This document shows, piece by piece, positions 34,532 through 47,078 of a DNA stretch of 64,000 nt. Positions within the stretch are counted from its first letter, which is position 1; the number at the start of each line of letters is the position of its first letter. The notes beneath the pieces are model-generated. The model saw nothing but the letters and a program-made list of their open reading frames with translations, did no database searches and was not told the origin of the DNA. This DNA is from Aricia agestis (Eukaryota; Arthropoda; Insecta; Lepidoptera; Lycaenidae): NCBI RefSeq assembly GCF_905147365.1, contig NC_056413.1, positions 18,906,001-18,970,000 on the forward strand. The letters are read 5' to 3'. A program made the translations under genes and the position numbers.

Positions 34532-35319
34532 GTGAGTGGGCCTCGGTCTTATCGAACTAGCTACCTCGTTCGGTCGGAACTGATCTCTCCTCGACTCTCG
34601 AGGCTCCCACGAATATTCACTCAATATGATATACAATTAGTAGGAGGCATTAGGGTCAGGCCGCCAATTTTTGCTGATGTGGCGTAGAAGTATGGCATAG
34701 GTAGCGTTGACACGTCTACGCAACGGTGACGTTGGGTGGCGTAGAATAGTGGCGAATAATTGTAAGGGTAGTAATACACATGTTATTTTTTTGAAAAATA
34801 TATTATATTAGTCAACTAGCACATAACACTTACACATACTAAAATTTCTTTCACGGCAATTATATTTACCATAAATTCATTAAAATTTATTAACTTTAAT
34901 ACTTACTTAACCTATATTAATATAATTATTTAGGTATTTACAATATTATACATCATGTATTACTTTAAAATGTAAGTGGACACTAACCCTAATTTTGGTA
35001 GTGTAGTGGAGGTGGCGGATATCTGCGCCACCGGTGGTGGTGAAGTACAAATTTGGTGGCGTTTGTCCACTCCAACGCTACCGTTGCGTTGAAAATTCAC
35101 AAGATATCTCTGGAAATAACGCACAATTTGAGTTGAATGACAACTTGAAAGATGGCTATAACTTTTTATCACATGGTGCACTGAAAGCGGTTTGTTTAAT
35201 AGTTGTAATTACATTTTTATGCTCAAAAATCTTGTCTCGAAAATTCTGTGTACACGCGCCGACACTCACGTTTACAATATGACATTATCATTCGAAATAC
35301 GCTATATAATATAGAAGCC
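34532..35319. other. Noncoding DNA, weak inverted repeat
   Basis: ACGCAACGGTGACGTTG near 34719 is imperfectly inverted near 35072-35090, so an old foldback element may lie here. The edges are unclear. No gene was seen. Confidence 0.35.
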
Positions 35320-35530
35320 CGAAGTACCGGAGGCCCAATCCCCTACCCTATTCCCTTCCCTACCCTCCCCAATTCCCTTCCATCCCTACTCTCCCCTATT
35401 ACTCTTTTCCCTCTTAAAAGGCCGGCAACGCACCTGCAGCTCTTCTGTTGCTGCGAGTGTCCATGGGCGACGGAAGTTGCTTTCCATCAGGTAACCCGTT
35501 TGCTCGTTTGCCCCCTTATTTCATAAAAAA
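35320..35530 (+). repeat. SINE-like lepidopteran repeat, tail half
   Basis: Starts ACCGGAGGCCCAATCCCC, then a CCCTACCC/TTCCC minisatellite, GGCCGGCAACGCACCTGCAG, GAGTGTCCATGGGCGACGG and the end CCCCTTATTTCATAAAAAAA. The head segment is missing, as in a 5'-truncated retroposon. Confidence 0.7.
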
Positions 35531-37587
35531 AAAGCTCAATCATATCAAAGCCACCTTTCAATGTTTAATGTCCCCGACTTCCAACTTTAAAAAGATAGGC
35601 GAATATTGATGGCGTTGACAAAGTGGCGCAGAATTTTAGGATTTCACGACAATAACGTTTTTTTTAAGTATTCAATAAAATTCTTTATCAAATGTTATGC
35701 ACTTAGCTACACTTTTCCGTAAAAACTTTTGGGTTTATAATTTAAACTGAATCATTGCGTATGTCCTTCCGAGTCATTTTGTTGCTGAATCCGACCTTAT
35801 AGTCAAAAATTTGAACTGCAACACTTTTGAAAATATCGAAGGCGGAGAGTTTTTTTTTATGAGATAAGCAAAAAACGGCGGCCTCGTCCATTAATTAATT
35901 TCACGGAGTTTGCCGTGGAACTACACCGGCTCTGTAATCTTTTAGTTACTATCGGAGCTGCGCTTCTCAGTTATGATACCTCTAAAGTGACCTCTATGTT
36001 TACGATACGACGACGTTTACGAAAAACTCGACGGCAATATAGCTGCGTATGAGCTACCTGAGCTTTAACAATTACCGGGTTATCTGGCAATCGCAACTGA
36101 CGCGGCGATTACGCCGTGACGTCAATACCGCGATACCTGCTATTACCGGCTCCCGTTACTCGCTCATTACGCGCCCCACACAAAAACTGAAGCGTGCTCG
36201 CCGGGACCCCGCCGCGCGCCGGCACCGACTCGCCGCGCCGCCGCCGGGTTCCGCACGCGGTACACTTCATACTTTCTCTTTGGAGTAGGAGCACGGCCAA
36301 ACAAAAATCTAACGAGAACTGAAGTTTTTTGTAGTATTGGGTTAGATTAGGCTAAAACCGAAAAGCATACAAAAAACAAAATCATCACATAATTTGGTCG
36401 ACTGTACAGCAATCTGGTTAAACGTTGTCTAATATAATTGTTGTTGTGAAGCCGGTTTATTGTATGCGTTGTTCAGAGTGTGATGAATGACCGATGCGTC
36501 GGATTGTCTGGCGAATATAACTATATGCGACGACAGCTGCAGAGTTAAATTGGGAAGATGCTAAATCGATCTTCGACCTTAGTCAACTTACCGCTAATAA
36601 TATTACCACGCCACTACACGTCCTGCGGACCCCTCGATCACAGCACACACAGCAATCAGCATTGTAACATGCTAACGACTTGAATATACCTAGTCGTTAG
36701 TGCCGATTTAACTGCAATTAATATTATTTAATGGTGGAGTTATTTTCGGCAGACTGGGAGTGATTTTCGACGAGCAGATCCGTCGAGGTCGTCGTTGATC
36801 GTATAAGAATTTTTGTATTAGTTGTAACATTCTCGCCTGACTGCCAAAGAAGACAAGGTGCCGTCTGCTATTACATTTTGTTTTATTTCACAAAACTTTT
36901 TATTTAAAATCTAGCCGAGGTCGACTCGCCCTTGGCTTAGTTTAAAAAATAATAATTTCGCTATAGTAATCACATTTAGTAGGCTTCAATCTTCATTATT
37001 GGCAGCATATCACACGGAATGTGCTGACAGCGAGTGCTGCGTCACCGCGGGCGCGGGGGCTTTCACAGAATAGAAAATGAGTCGGCCGGTTTGAAGGTCT
37101 CCGAATTCATCACTCGAGCGCTCGACATCTCTTCGATACATCGATTCAGCCGGAGCTCGTCCTTCGACGCGGCCACGCGGCCGACTGGGTCTCTCAAAGG
37201 TTTCCGAACACTCAAAAGTGTATTCAATATGATGTTATTCACGGTTCCATTGTCATCGTCGAACGTCTCTATTAACTCGTATTTTTAGGAGAATATTTTA
37301 AGATAAAAAGAAACACGTGATGTCGTCGGCCCCTAAACGATATTCGCTAAACCTCAGAAAATTATTTCGGGTGAAAAAAAACTTCAAATCGTGGTTCTGT
37401 GTAGTGAGACGTAAAAATAATGAGTTCGTCGGCTTCGTCCTAACTCCTAGCCTAGCGGTATAGGCGGTATAGCGACTACTGGCGGGCGGCGGCGACAGGC
37501 GAACAGCACTCGGCGTGTGCTGCGACAACGCGCCCCTCGAGAAGCTCAGACTATCTATGCTCGATAACTAAAGTCATCGAGCGTGTT
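35531..37587. other. Noncoding DNA with GC-rich islands
   Basis: GC-rich blocks at about 36090-36260, 37010-37190 and 37470-37540 alternate with AT-rich DNA. The frames inside them have no recognisable product. The composition would suit regulatory DNA but no specific site can be defended. Confidence 0.4.
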
Positions 37588-37813
37588 ATACGTGGGAAAG
37601 CCATGCTTCGGCACGAATGGGCCCCCCTACCCTATTCCCTTCCCTACCCTCCCCTGTTCCCTTCCCTTCCCTTCCCATGCCCTCCCCTATTACCCTATTC
37701 CCTCTTAAAAGGCCGGCAACGCACTTGCAGCTCATGCCGAGTGTCCATGGGCGACGGAAGTTGCTTCCCATCAGGTGACCCGTTTGCTTGTTTGCCCCCT
37801 TATTTCATAAAAA
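37588..37813 (+). repeat. SINE-like lepidopteran repeat, internally deleted
   Basis: Begins ACGTGGGAAAGCCATGC and CGGCACGAATGGGCC, then jumps directly to the CCCTACCC minisatellite, so the hairpin segment is absent. The tail GTGTCCATGGGCGACGG to CCCTTATTTCATAAAAAA is complete. Confidence 0.7.
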
Positions 37814-40484
37814 AGTCAAATTGAAAATTCGTGGAAACTCATATTTTTGGCGTTTCTTTTGCGTTGTTATTTTCAGGGATTCGGGCAATATGTTCGTCTG
37901 ACGAGACAAATCGCATAACGCATTGAAATCTCTGTGTCTTCCATAATATTATACGATGTAGGATTGCATCCAAATGCAGACAATATAGCAATGTTCTTTA
38001 GTCATTCAATCACGGACTGCGTCAGCCGCCAGATCAGGAGCTAGAGGCGCGCGCCGCGCGCCCGCCGGTCAGCCACCTGCGAAATTAGAGGCCACTCGTT
38101 AGGGTCTTCCACCTTATTTTTTGGAACTTATGAGTAGCTGATTTATAAATAGCAGTTAAACTTGTTGGGCGTCAATCGCGAGGGCCGTCTAGTCATGACT
38201 CCGACGTCGCGGTTCGCAGCTCCTCGTAATAACTTCCTTACGCACGATTCATTTATGTAATTGGTTATCATCTAATTTGTTTTGTCGTTGTATTTATATG
38301 AATGTTATATTAAAAACAAGCGAGTTGTGGTTCTTAATTTGGTAGAAATACCGCATTAGGAATAGAGTTCTAGGTAGAGAAAAATTCTAGGTAATTATAA
38401 TATATTGTCACTGTATAGTGACGATGTATCCGTTCAGTGTTTAGTGTACCAGCAGGGCTCGGACGGTATAGTGTGCTGTGTGACTTATGAGTAGAGTGTA
38501 GACGCTCGTGCCGGGGACTTCGTCGGCGGCCGCACGACTCACGAAGCTGCGGGCCGGGAGCGCCAAGTTTTATATTGTTGTTTAAGAGTTCCCTGTAAGT
38601 GTACAATAACAATTACTTTCATCGTCCGCCCCCTCACCCCGCCGCACCCCCTGCCCCCCTCGCTCCCCTCGCTGCGGTAATCCACGTCCGGGAGATTCAG
38701 TAAGTGAAGGATTCAAACTCGGTTAAGTTTTAATTGACGGCTCCCGGCGCGGCGGGGCGCGGGGGTGCGAGGCGCGGGGGTGAGGCATTAAAAATGTTTA
38801 CGGCCAGTGTACGTTTTAATTTCACTGTAATCTCGTTCGATTATTAAGTTATTGAGCCGACCCCGCCGCCTTCCGCACCGCCCCGCCGACCGCTAGCGCC
38901 CCGCGCCGCTATTCAGACTAATTAATAGCACTAGAAGTCTGGAGCATCTTCGAGCCTTTGTACTAACGCCACTGTTTGACTAGCCTCTAAAATCTAAAAG
39001 GATTAAATTCTTAAAAGAACGAGCGCTCGTAATATTTTAATAAGTGTAAAATACGAGCACTTTTGTTAATTGCTCCGCTGAAATTTGCATTTTCGCAGCA
39101 GAAAAACACGTCACCAAATTACTCAGATGAACATATTGTTGTGTTTTGTTTTCCGCGACGCGGAAGTCCGTACTCGCTGCTCGTGTTCACGTTTACCTAT
39201 TTTGTTTGAGCTCTCTCACTCGTTATCCGTCCACCTCAGTCATTAAGGGGTATTATAAAATATTAGTTTTTATTGTGCTGAGCAATGTAAGTAAGAGAGG
39301 CTCAACCTTGTGAGTGGTGAGTCGTAAGTCGTGCGTCTCCGACTTCCGCCCGTGTCCCGACATTATCCCGTGTCCCGACATTCCGCATTCACGACCCTTT
39401 TGTTCACGCTCGCGGCGTCACACTCTGTGGTTCAAACCTTTTCAAGAATTTATTCAATTTAGGCCTTGCATATAATTATACATACATAGAAGTTGAGATA
39501 TATTGTTGGTATACTGAGTGTTATGGTAGTCGTGTTTATATTATTATGTAGATATAAATAATTAATATTCTGTACACCAGATTACACACACGTTTTTTGA
39601 GGTACTTTGTCACGTGGTAAATAAATCACAATTAAGTTGGAATAGTATTATTATAATAATATGTTGTCCTGCAAAGTTTTGTTCAGATTTCCTCTAAATC
39701 GGATCTGGATAGGGTCCGGTGTAATTACCGAGGGGCAATAAAGTGTATCTGTAGATTGAGTGAAGTGTTTACTGTTAGCCATTACAGTCACGTGGCGGTC
39801 GTAACTCTGTGCGGATTTGTTGAGGGCCTCCAGCCCCGAGCCCTCCGCCCTCCGCCCTCCGCTGCGGACACTAAACTGCTGATAGTCATGACTCATGACA
39901 AACGCAAATTACACTTGGGCGGTAACTAAATACTAAACAGTAGACAGCCTTCAACTGCGTTTGCAAATACGAAAGTTTGTGTCGAGTTGGTAATTAAAGA
40001 TTCTTAATTTATGCCGGTTTCTAAAACTTTTTTTCTGACTTTTATTACCTATCCACGGGCAGTCAAAAACACCAGTGAATAGAAAAACTCTAGTCAAAAA
40101 CATCACAAAAAATGGACATTAGTAATGTAGTGAAATCGAGTATGTGTTTTATAATGACTGTCACTTTACGCGAGCTGTACTACTCGTAGCTAGCTAGAGA
40201 GAGGTAGAGCGGGACGACTGGACCGTGAAGAGTATTTATTGTTACACGCGGGTTTCTCCGGTCAGATATTCTATCTGGCCGTCTGATCCGCCAACAAATA
40301 ATTAGTATAATGTACGAAGTATATTGTACATCTCGCCCGCAATTAGGCGGAGTAGGTTTTTGTGTTTTCGCTCTGCTGCGCCGCTAGCAATTAATAGCAG
40401 GTTACATAATATTTTCATTTTGCAACAAATTTTTAAGCAATTCCGATACGTCGGTCTAAACATTAAATAATATTATAATAATAA
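37814..40484. other. Noncoding DNA with GC-rich islands
   Basis: Marked GC-rich islands occur at about 38040-38080, 38620-38660, 38740-38785 and 38860-38910. CGTGTCCCGACATT is doubled near 39350-39380. No coding frame or transposon was recognised; a regulatory role is conjecture. Confidence 0.4.
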
Positions 40485-42300
40485 TATAAAAAAATAAAAT
40501 AAAAATTGTTTTATTTCTGAATAAATTTGAATCATATATTTTCAGAACGTTGAACTACATGTTGCCTACCACCGGTTCGGAAACTAACCCGGCGAGAAGA
40601 ACCGGCGTAAGAAACTCGCACGGGGCCACTTTTTAGTAAAAAAGTGGAAAATTTCTCTTTTAAAAAAATAAAATTTACAATGTAAATAACTTAATCTATA
40701 CAATATGAATACACAATTGTAAGTCACATATAATAAATGTAGAAGCAGCCTTGCAAGCAACCATCCTACTCCCAAGATGTGCTATCGTTTAGGAAATCTT
40801 TGACCGTATATTAGGCTTTGGCACACAAACGTTCTTTAATAACTTTTTTATTTATTAATTGATAGAATACATTATCCAAAATGTATTGAGAAGCAACAGT
40901 TAGAATACCAATTTCTTTAAACTTTTCTCTCAAAGAGTCAAAAGCTGACATTTTATAAATTGAGCGTATAGCTCGCTTCTGCAGCACAAAAATTGTATTG
41001 ATGTCGGCAGCGTTTCCCCATAAAAGGATACCATAAGACATTCTACTGTGAAAATAACTAAAATAAACTAGTCTTGCCGTGTCTTCATCAGAAATTTCCC
41101 TAATTTTTCTGACCGCATATGCTGCAGAACTGAGCTTACCTGCAAGATTAGCAATATGAGGACCCCACTGTAATTTACTATCTAATGTAATGCCTAAAAA
41201 TATAGTGGAGTCCACCAAATTCATTTTCTCATCATTTAATAGTAAATTGGTTTGAACTTGCCTAACATTGGGCAAAGTAAATTTTAAACATTTGGTTTTC
41301 TTAGAGTTTAAAAGTAAGTTATTAACATTAAACCAATGTACTATTTTTGAGAGAGCACTATTTACCTCGTCGTAATTTGACTGCCGTCGCTTTACTTTAA
41401 AAATAAGTGAAGTGTCATCAGCAAAAAGTACTATCTCATTATCCTTAACTAGATAAGGTAAGTCATTAATGTAGATGAGAAAAAGAAATGGTCCCAAAAT
41501 GGATCCCTGTGGTAAACCTAATTCTATTTTGGTCCCATTGGATCTTTTACTATTGACTTCAACCCTTTGAGTCCTATTTTTGAGGTAATACGACAAAAGG
41601 CTGAGAGCAGAGTCTTTAATTCCGTAGTGGCGCAATTTCCTGATCAATGTAGCATCATCAATGAGAGATCGCAAAACACACTTAAGGCATCCTGCGACTC
41701 CTCCCAAGCCTCAAAAATACTGCAAAGAAGTCCTATACCAGCATCCGTTGTGGGTCGACCCTTAGTAAAACCGCATTGATTATTGTGTAAAAAATTATTT
41801 AAATTAAAATGTAACAGTAATTGCTGTAAAATTATTTTTTCAAATATTTTACTAAGAGTCGGTAAAATCGAGATAGGCCGGTAATTAGTCGGAACTGATT
41901 TAATTCCCGCTTTAAATAAAGGTACGACCTTACTGTGCTTCATTAAGTCAGGAAAAACACCACTCTTAATGCAGTCATTGAAAATTATTGCCAGATGAGG
42001 AGCTATGATGTCAATTAACGATTTAATAATTTTTGTAGACATGCCCCAGAGGTCAGTAATATTTTTAATATTCAACAATTTAAAGGTATCAATAATATCT
42101 CTAGGGCTAATTTCCCTAAACTCAAAATTGACATCACATTCCTTTACATTGTCTTTGAGTAGCTTTTCAGCATATCCTTCGAGTAGTATAATAATCAACG
42201 ATAGTTTTGTGAACAGACAATATTATAATATACTCTCTTGTCTATACGCAGTAAGTACATCATTTTTCATAAGGTGCCCTTTGAAATAATTTAATTTCCT
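40485..42300 (-). mobile_element. Jockey-like LINE, 5'-truncated
   Basis: Minus-strand element with RT coding at 40811-42198 and a 3' UTR that includes GAGTTTCTTACGCCGGTTCT, a phrase I associate with lepidopteran Jockey-like tails. It ends in an A-rich tail (about 40485-40505). The endonuclease is missing. The 5' edge near 42300 is approximate. Confidence 0.75.
40811..42198 (-). pseudogene. LINE reverse transcriptase lacking motif A
   Basis: Frame 1 (42198 to about 41672) carries VVPLFKAGIKSVPTNYRPIS, LPTLSKIFEKI and NNQCGFTKGRPT, and ends DALSVFCDLS. The normal continuation, KAFD and a few residues, is absent. Coding resumes in another frame at DATLIRKLRHYGI, consistent with a small deletion near 41672 that removed the first catalytic aspartate. 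Frame 2 continues with LPQGSILGPFLFLIYINDL, LFADDTSLIF and LGITLDSKLQWGPH to the TAA at 40811. The enzyme is dead through both the missing motif and the frameshift. Confidence 0.85.
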
Positions 42301-44070
42301 ATTATAGTCCAAACATAAGCATCCGATGTCGACGCGATCGGGGACTATGGGCTGGGGAATAATAACATTACGGTAATTCTGTAGACGCCGTGATAACTAG
42401 TAGACTGTAGGTGTAGGGTAGGTGTAGGTCCGCTGCGAACAATCTCGGCGCTGCACCAGGTGGCCATTAGCGCGCGATACTACTACTATTATAATGCAGT
42501 ACCTCTCCCCTTCCTCCCGTCTCCTCTTTCAGAGCCTCCGTGGAATAATTTATCGTCGTAATTCTCGACAGACGGGATTTTAAATACTTCGTTATAGAAG
42601 CTCAAGAGATTTTCAGAAACCGCGGAATTTTAGCTTCCCCGACAAAGCGTTTAGCGGAATAATAATATGAGGGAACCACGTAACGTGAGTCGTGACGGCA
42701 ATTACGAGTACGTTCGGCGTCGAGTTACACGCGAGTCGCGACGTCGCATCGTCGTTAGCTGCGGGCTGCGGGCTGCAGCTTCAACGACTACGATCAGCGC
42801 CGCGAGACGAGAACGTAAACTCGATATTGATAAACAAACTTTCAGCAAAATTCCGTTGAGCGTATATTTTCTTCTCCTTCGTTCCTCGCGGCTTCGACTA
42901 TAGCTCGCCTAACCGCAGCGTAATGACATTTTACATTTCAACGTATAATGATGTTGGAGGAAAATTAGTTTGGCGTTTATGTGACATCCGCCAGCAGGTG
43001 GGCGGTGAAGTTCGGCAGTAAAACCTGACCCCGCCGCCCGAACTGACGGCTTACTTAAATATGAGCTGAAGTTTACGGCCAAATTTACCACCGTCTAGTG
43101 TCTCCTCTCAAATATAACAGACGGATATATTATGACTATCCTCGCCCGAGACTTCGCACGCGTAAAATAAAAACCGCCCCCGGAAACCTTTATATTCGGG
43201 ACGAGAATAGATTATTATTTAAAAATAACGACGACGAACGTTATGCCTGACGAACGTTGGAATTTGTAGTGCTTCAAAAGACAAGGCGAGTCATAAAACT
43301 TTATATTTAATGTCAAAATTAGAGGCTCGTCTTGTAGTTTAGGTATAGCGGAAAGGTGAGATAAGGAAGATAACAGAATAAAAATTTAAAATACGAGGTA
43401 TGTCATATCGTGTTACTTGTTGCTCGTCGACAAGCAGACATCACAGCCCACAGGCCCGCGCCAGCCCGCGCCGACGACGCGACGCGGTTGTCGGCTGTCG
43501 GCTGTCGGCTGTCGGCTGTCGGCTGTCGGCTGTCGGCTGCTCAGTGACATAATTGGACGCGATATAACATTCCCGAGACACATTTTTGTTTCCATATAAT
43601 ATTTTAAAGGAATATCGTGAAATAATTTCTCAGATAACTTCATAAAGACGTTAGGACGGATACATTGAAAATATTTTTACTCGCGACAACGAAATATTGG
43701 CATAATTTTGTAATTTACGATTTAATTTACAGTCGAGACAGGCGTTCACGAGTAACACTTTTCAAATATTTATGTGGATTCTTTTCATCTGTTAATCGTA
43801 AATCGTGATATATCAGCAATAATAACACTTGACTTTTTTGTAAATAATAAATGGTTTGTGATAAATCAGCTGTGAGTTAGCCGGGCCAGGGGGTGCCAGG
43901 GGTGAGGGGTCTGTCAGCTGTCGAGCGGCGCTACGCTCGGAGTTCGCACTCACTTCGCTGTTAATGTATTCACAAATCACATAATAATTCATAATATGTA
44001 CTTGAAAGTTCTTCTGTTATACTCCTTATTTATATGGGACTCGAATGGCTGATATCGTTGCGCGTTGTAC
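42301..44070. other. Noncoding DNA with one minisatellite
   Basis: GC-richer DNA near 42660-42800 and 43010-43060 has no recognisable product. The minisatellite at 43491-43539 is listed separately. Confidence 0.4.
43491..43539. repeat. TCGGCTG minisatellite, seven units
   Basis: Seven exact 7-bp units. The homogeneity suggests recent slippage. Frames across it are spurious. Confidence 0.9.
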
Positions 44071-44212
44071 AGTTCGACAAGGCTTTAATTGAATGTGTCA
44101 ATGTCAGTCGATGTGCGCTGCAGGTAAAGGAGAACTGTCAAAAATGGCGTTTTTGTATGATAGAAGCGTTAGTTCTTTTTGTCGCCACGTTCATAAACAG
44201 CCTTGTCGAACT
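44071..44212. mobile_element. Small foldback MITE
   Basis: AGTTCGACAAGGCT at the left is exactly inverted at 44199-44212. The 142-bp element is noncoding, and no clear target duplication was seen. Confidence 0.6.
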
Positions 44213-46059
44213 CTATATTATGTTCTCGGTAATCGGTAGAGCTGTTTACGCATATCGACAACACTCACTGTATTAGTATTTAGTCTGCTCATACTATTAT
44301 TTTTTTAATAAGTCGCAAGCACATTGCATGATATTCTTAACTTAACGAAGTCAAAGTTCAAATACGTGTGAAGACCTCAGTGCAAGCGTCGATCCAATCG
44401 CTATCCATACTTTGGGACAACTTATTATGTCGCATGTTATAATATTGTGTAAAAATTGTTATATTGTGTAGAAAAATATAAAAAATTACCGCAGATAACA
44501 CGGTAAAACTCTATTAAACTCTAAGCGACACAATTGGGATGGACCGAGTTCTGCATCGCTTCACTCCAGCAGTCACGTCGGGCACCGTCAGGGCCCTTCC
44601 ACATGACGTTTTTTTTTGCGCACTGACGACGCGCGTTCCTGATGCGTCTGTTTTCTGCGCGTTTTGGCAGATATAAAGTTTAAAACTTTAGGCTTACTTG
44701 CGTTTGCTGAGCTTTCAACTTGCGTTTGATCGATACAAACGAGCGTAAAAAACGTCGTCTTATAGTTACAATGTACTAACTCTCTAGTTAGAGCTGAGCC
44801 CCGTCAGCCTCAGTCAGCCCGTGACGCAGTTGTCACTCCTCCCCGGTTATCTTCCTCTACATTTAACTCGGCAGCCTTATCGCGCTGAAGCCAATTACAC
44901 CGAGATCTGATTAGCGCAGGGAAGGCGGGCGGGGAGAGGGGGTAGGAATACCGCGTCACTCGTGTTCTCGTTGTCCACGAGTGACGAGTATTTCCCCAAG
45001 TCACTTATATTTCGGACAGACTGCTACGAGTATTTTTATGATAAAAAGAAAATCTGATGAATAAGCGGTCAACCTAATCTTCCCGTGTAAGATAACGACT
45101 GTAAAACGTGATGCACGTAAATATTGTACGAAATGTATGACCAGTCACGTGGTGTAGTTGCCGTCGTGGTCGCGGGGGTGGCCCGGTGGCGGAGATCGGT
45201 GTAAGTGTGTACGTGTGGCAAGATCCTAAAGTCACAATATACAGGGTGTAACAAAACCAAGTGATAACACTTTAGACTTTAGGGTGTGTATGTTTTCCTT
45301 GTAGAAAGTTCACTGTGAAAATAGCAGCGCTGAAAGACCATTTTTTTTTTTACTTTCTTAATCAATATAGGTAAGTATATCGTTAAGTAATTAATATGGT
45401 AGCAGTTGAATGTGATACGACGTTATGAATTAGCTCAGAATTCATTATTATAATTTAGTTCGCTACTCAAAAGAGCTTCACCTAGAGATGAAAGGCGAAC
45501 GTTTTACATTCACAGCTTCAATAGGAGTTATCACGGATAAAAAGTTCTATCCGATATTAACAAGATTACTTTAGATCTCCTCAAAAATTCTATTATGTAG
45601 TACGTTTCTCTCGGGAATATTTTTTTAAAAGTACACAGTTCATAGCATGACTCATGACTCATGTTGGATAATATAATTTTAAATTGCAGTGCTTACTTAC
45701 AACGCATTTAACTTGCCCTCACTTTCTGTGTAACATTTTAAGTACTTTTTTTTAATTTATTTTTCGTGAGTATAAGTTTGTGGGCGATTTCACAGCAACA
45801 TCCAAGCTAAGTCCCTCGCCGCTCGCCGTCTGTTCGCCGTACGAGCGTAATCCGCGGGGATCGGCGGATGACATATTGAAAAAGTTCATCTCATTGCGAG
45901 CTATTGTTGTTTGTTGTTCTCCGGAGATCTCACCCGGAGCCGGCGGTGACCTCCTCGCACTGATCCCGTGTGTTTCATGTTTACGTCATATTGTGCACGG
46001 AGAATTTATAAGACTACAGATGAGACAACGCCTCTATTGATAAATAAAGTGATACTATG
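44213..46059. other. Noncoding DNA
   Basis: Includes the MITE arm at 45242-45357 and a GC-rich stretch near 44900-44945. No gene was recognised. Confidence 0.4.
45242..45357 (+). repeat. One arm of the CAGGGTGTAAC MITE
   Basis: CAGGGTGTAACAAAACC, then TTTAGGGTGTGTATG, CACTGTGAAAATAGCAGCGC and a T run match the left half of the element at 1880-2138. The second arm is missing. Confidence 0.7.
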
Positions 46060-47078
46060 ACTAAGGAACTACAAATAATGTAACGTGGGATAAACTGTGC
46101 GGTAAAAATATAACATGGAGATGGTAGATTGGATATAAAACTTAAGCAACTTCCACCAGAGTCAAAAGCGGTTCTCAATTTTCCAAAGGTAAGTGTTGCT
46201 AGTAATCTCCCTCTCTCTGACGAGCGAGTCACTAGGCAAAATTGTTTCTCATTGTAAGAAAAAGAACATTGGGTAATATGGCCGCCCACCCTGAACACTC
46301 CGTTTCAATGAAAATGGATGATAGGAGGTGCAGCTGGTTTTTCTTCGTAACACTTCTCGTAGTTCTCCGTCAAATTAAATAATCTTGGAAATAAAATGAT
46401 TGCGCAGCTTTCAGACTTCTATCAAATACTTCGTCCATTTCTTTAACACTTGTATCACTTTTGTTTTAGGTTTCCGACTCTTTTCATGCAGTATAATAAT
46501 ACTCTCTGGATTCACTCAAGTTTGGAAGTCTCAGCTAAACAAATCTTCTTTAGGATAAATTGCCAGCACCGTGGTTGTTCTCGCTTCTATGTCAGGGCTG
46601 ACATCTATTTTCTTGCAGGGAATATCACTCACTTGCATTACGTCTGGAACATACCACCACAAATCGTGCTCTCAGTTCTCTGACCGAAGTACCTCTTGTT
46701 CTTGAGGCACAGTCAGTGGGTTTTGATCTGTGGCAATGTGAATCCAGTGGTCGTATTCTGGTCGAAATTTCGGAAACCTCTTTTATCTTGTGGTCTAACA
46801 ACTCGGTTCTCTTCGAAGCCAAGCTAAAGCTAAAAGTAGAGTGGAATTGGACCAGGCAAACAGGACAAGACAAGGCAGGACTTCTCCTTAGGTATCTTCT
46901 ATCTGTGAATACCTTAAACAACACCTTTACTCCAATCATAGTTGCACACAACTCAAAATTTGGAATAGTACTAATAAGCTTTTGAACAGGTTTGGCTGCA
47001 ACGATATATACGTAAGTATTACCACTTTACCTCTTAGATTTTAGGTACACGGCTGCAGCATATGCCACCTGAGACACA
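46060..47078 (-). pseudogene. BEL/Pao RNase H and integrase remnants
   Basis: Directly after the Gag-protease frame, a shifted frame gives LHVFTDVSQVAYAAAVYL and PNFELCA, the start of the RNase H domain, with one in-frame stop between them. Further on are WIHIATDQNP, TDCASR and EHDLWWY, spread over frames, which mark the end of RNase H. GVFRVGGHI and LLATLTFGKLR (about 46180-46290) resemble the integrase N-terminus. The reverse transcriptase that should precede RNase H, roughly a kilobase, is absent. Confidence 0.7.

Noticed and set aside
36049..36300. Arg/Ala/Pro-rich proteins on both strands
   Set aside because: GC-rich DNA gives long frames on both strands at once, with no domain or splice support.
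44583..44770. Foldback MITE with ends CATGACGTTTTTTT and AAAAAACGTCGTC
   Set aside because: Arm match is short and imperfect and the edges cannot be placed.
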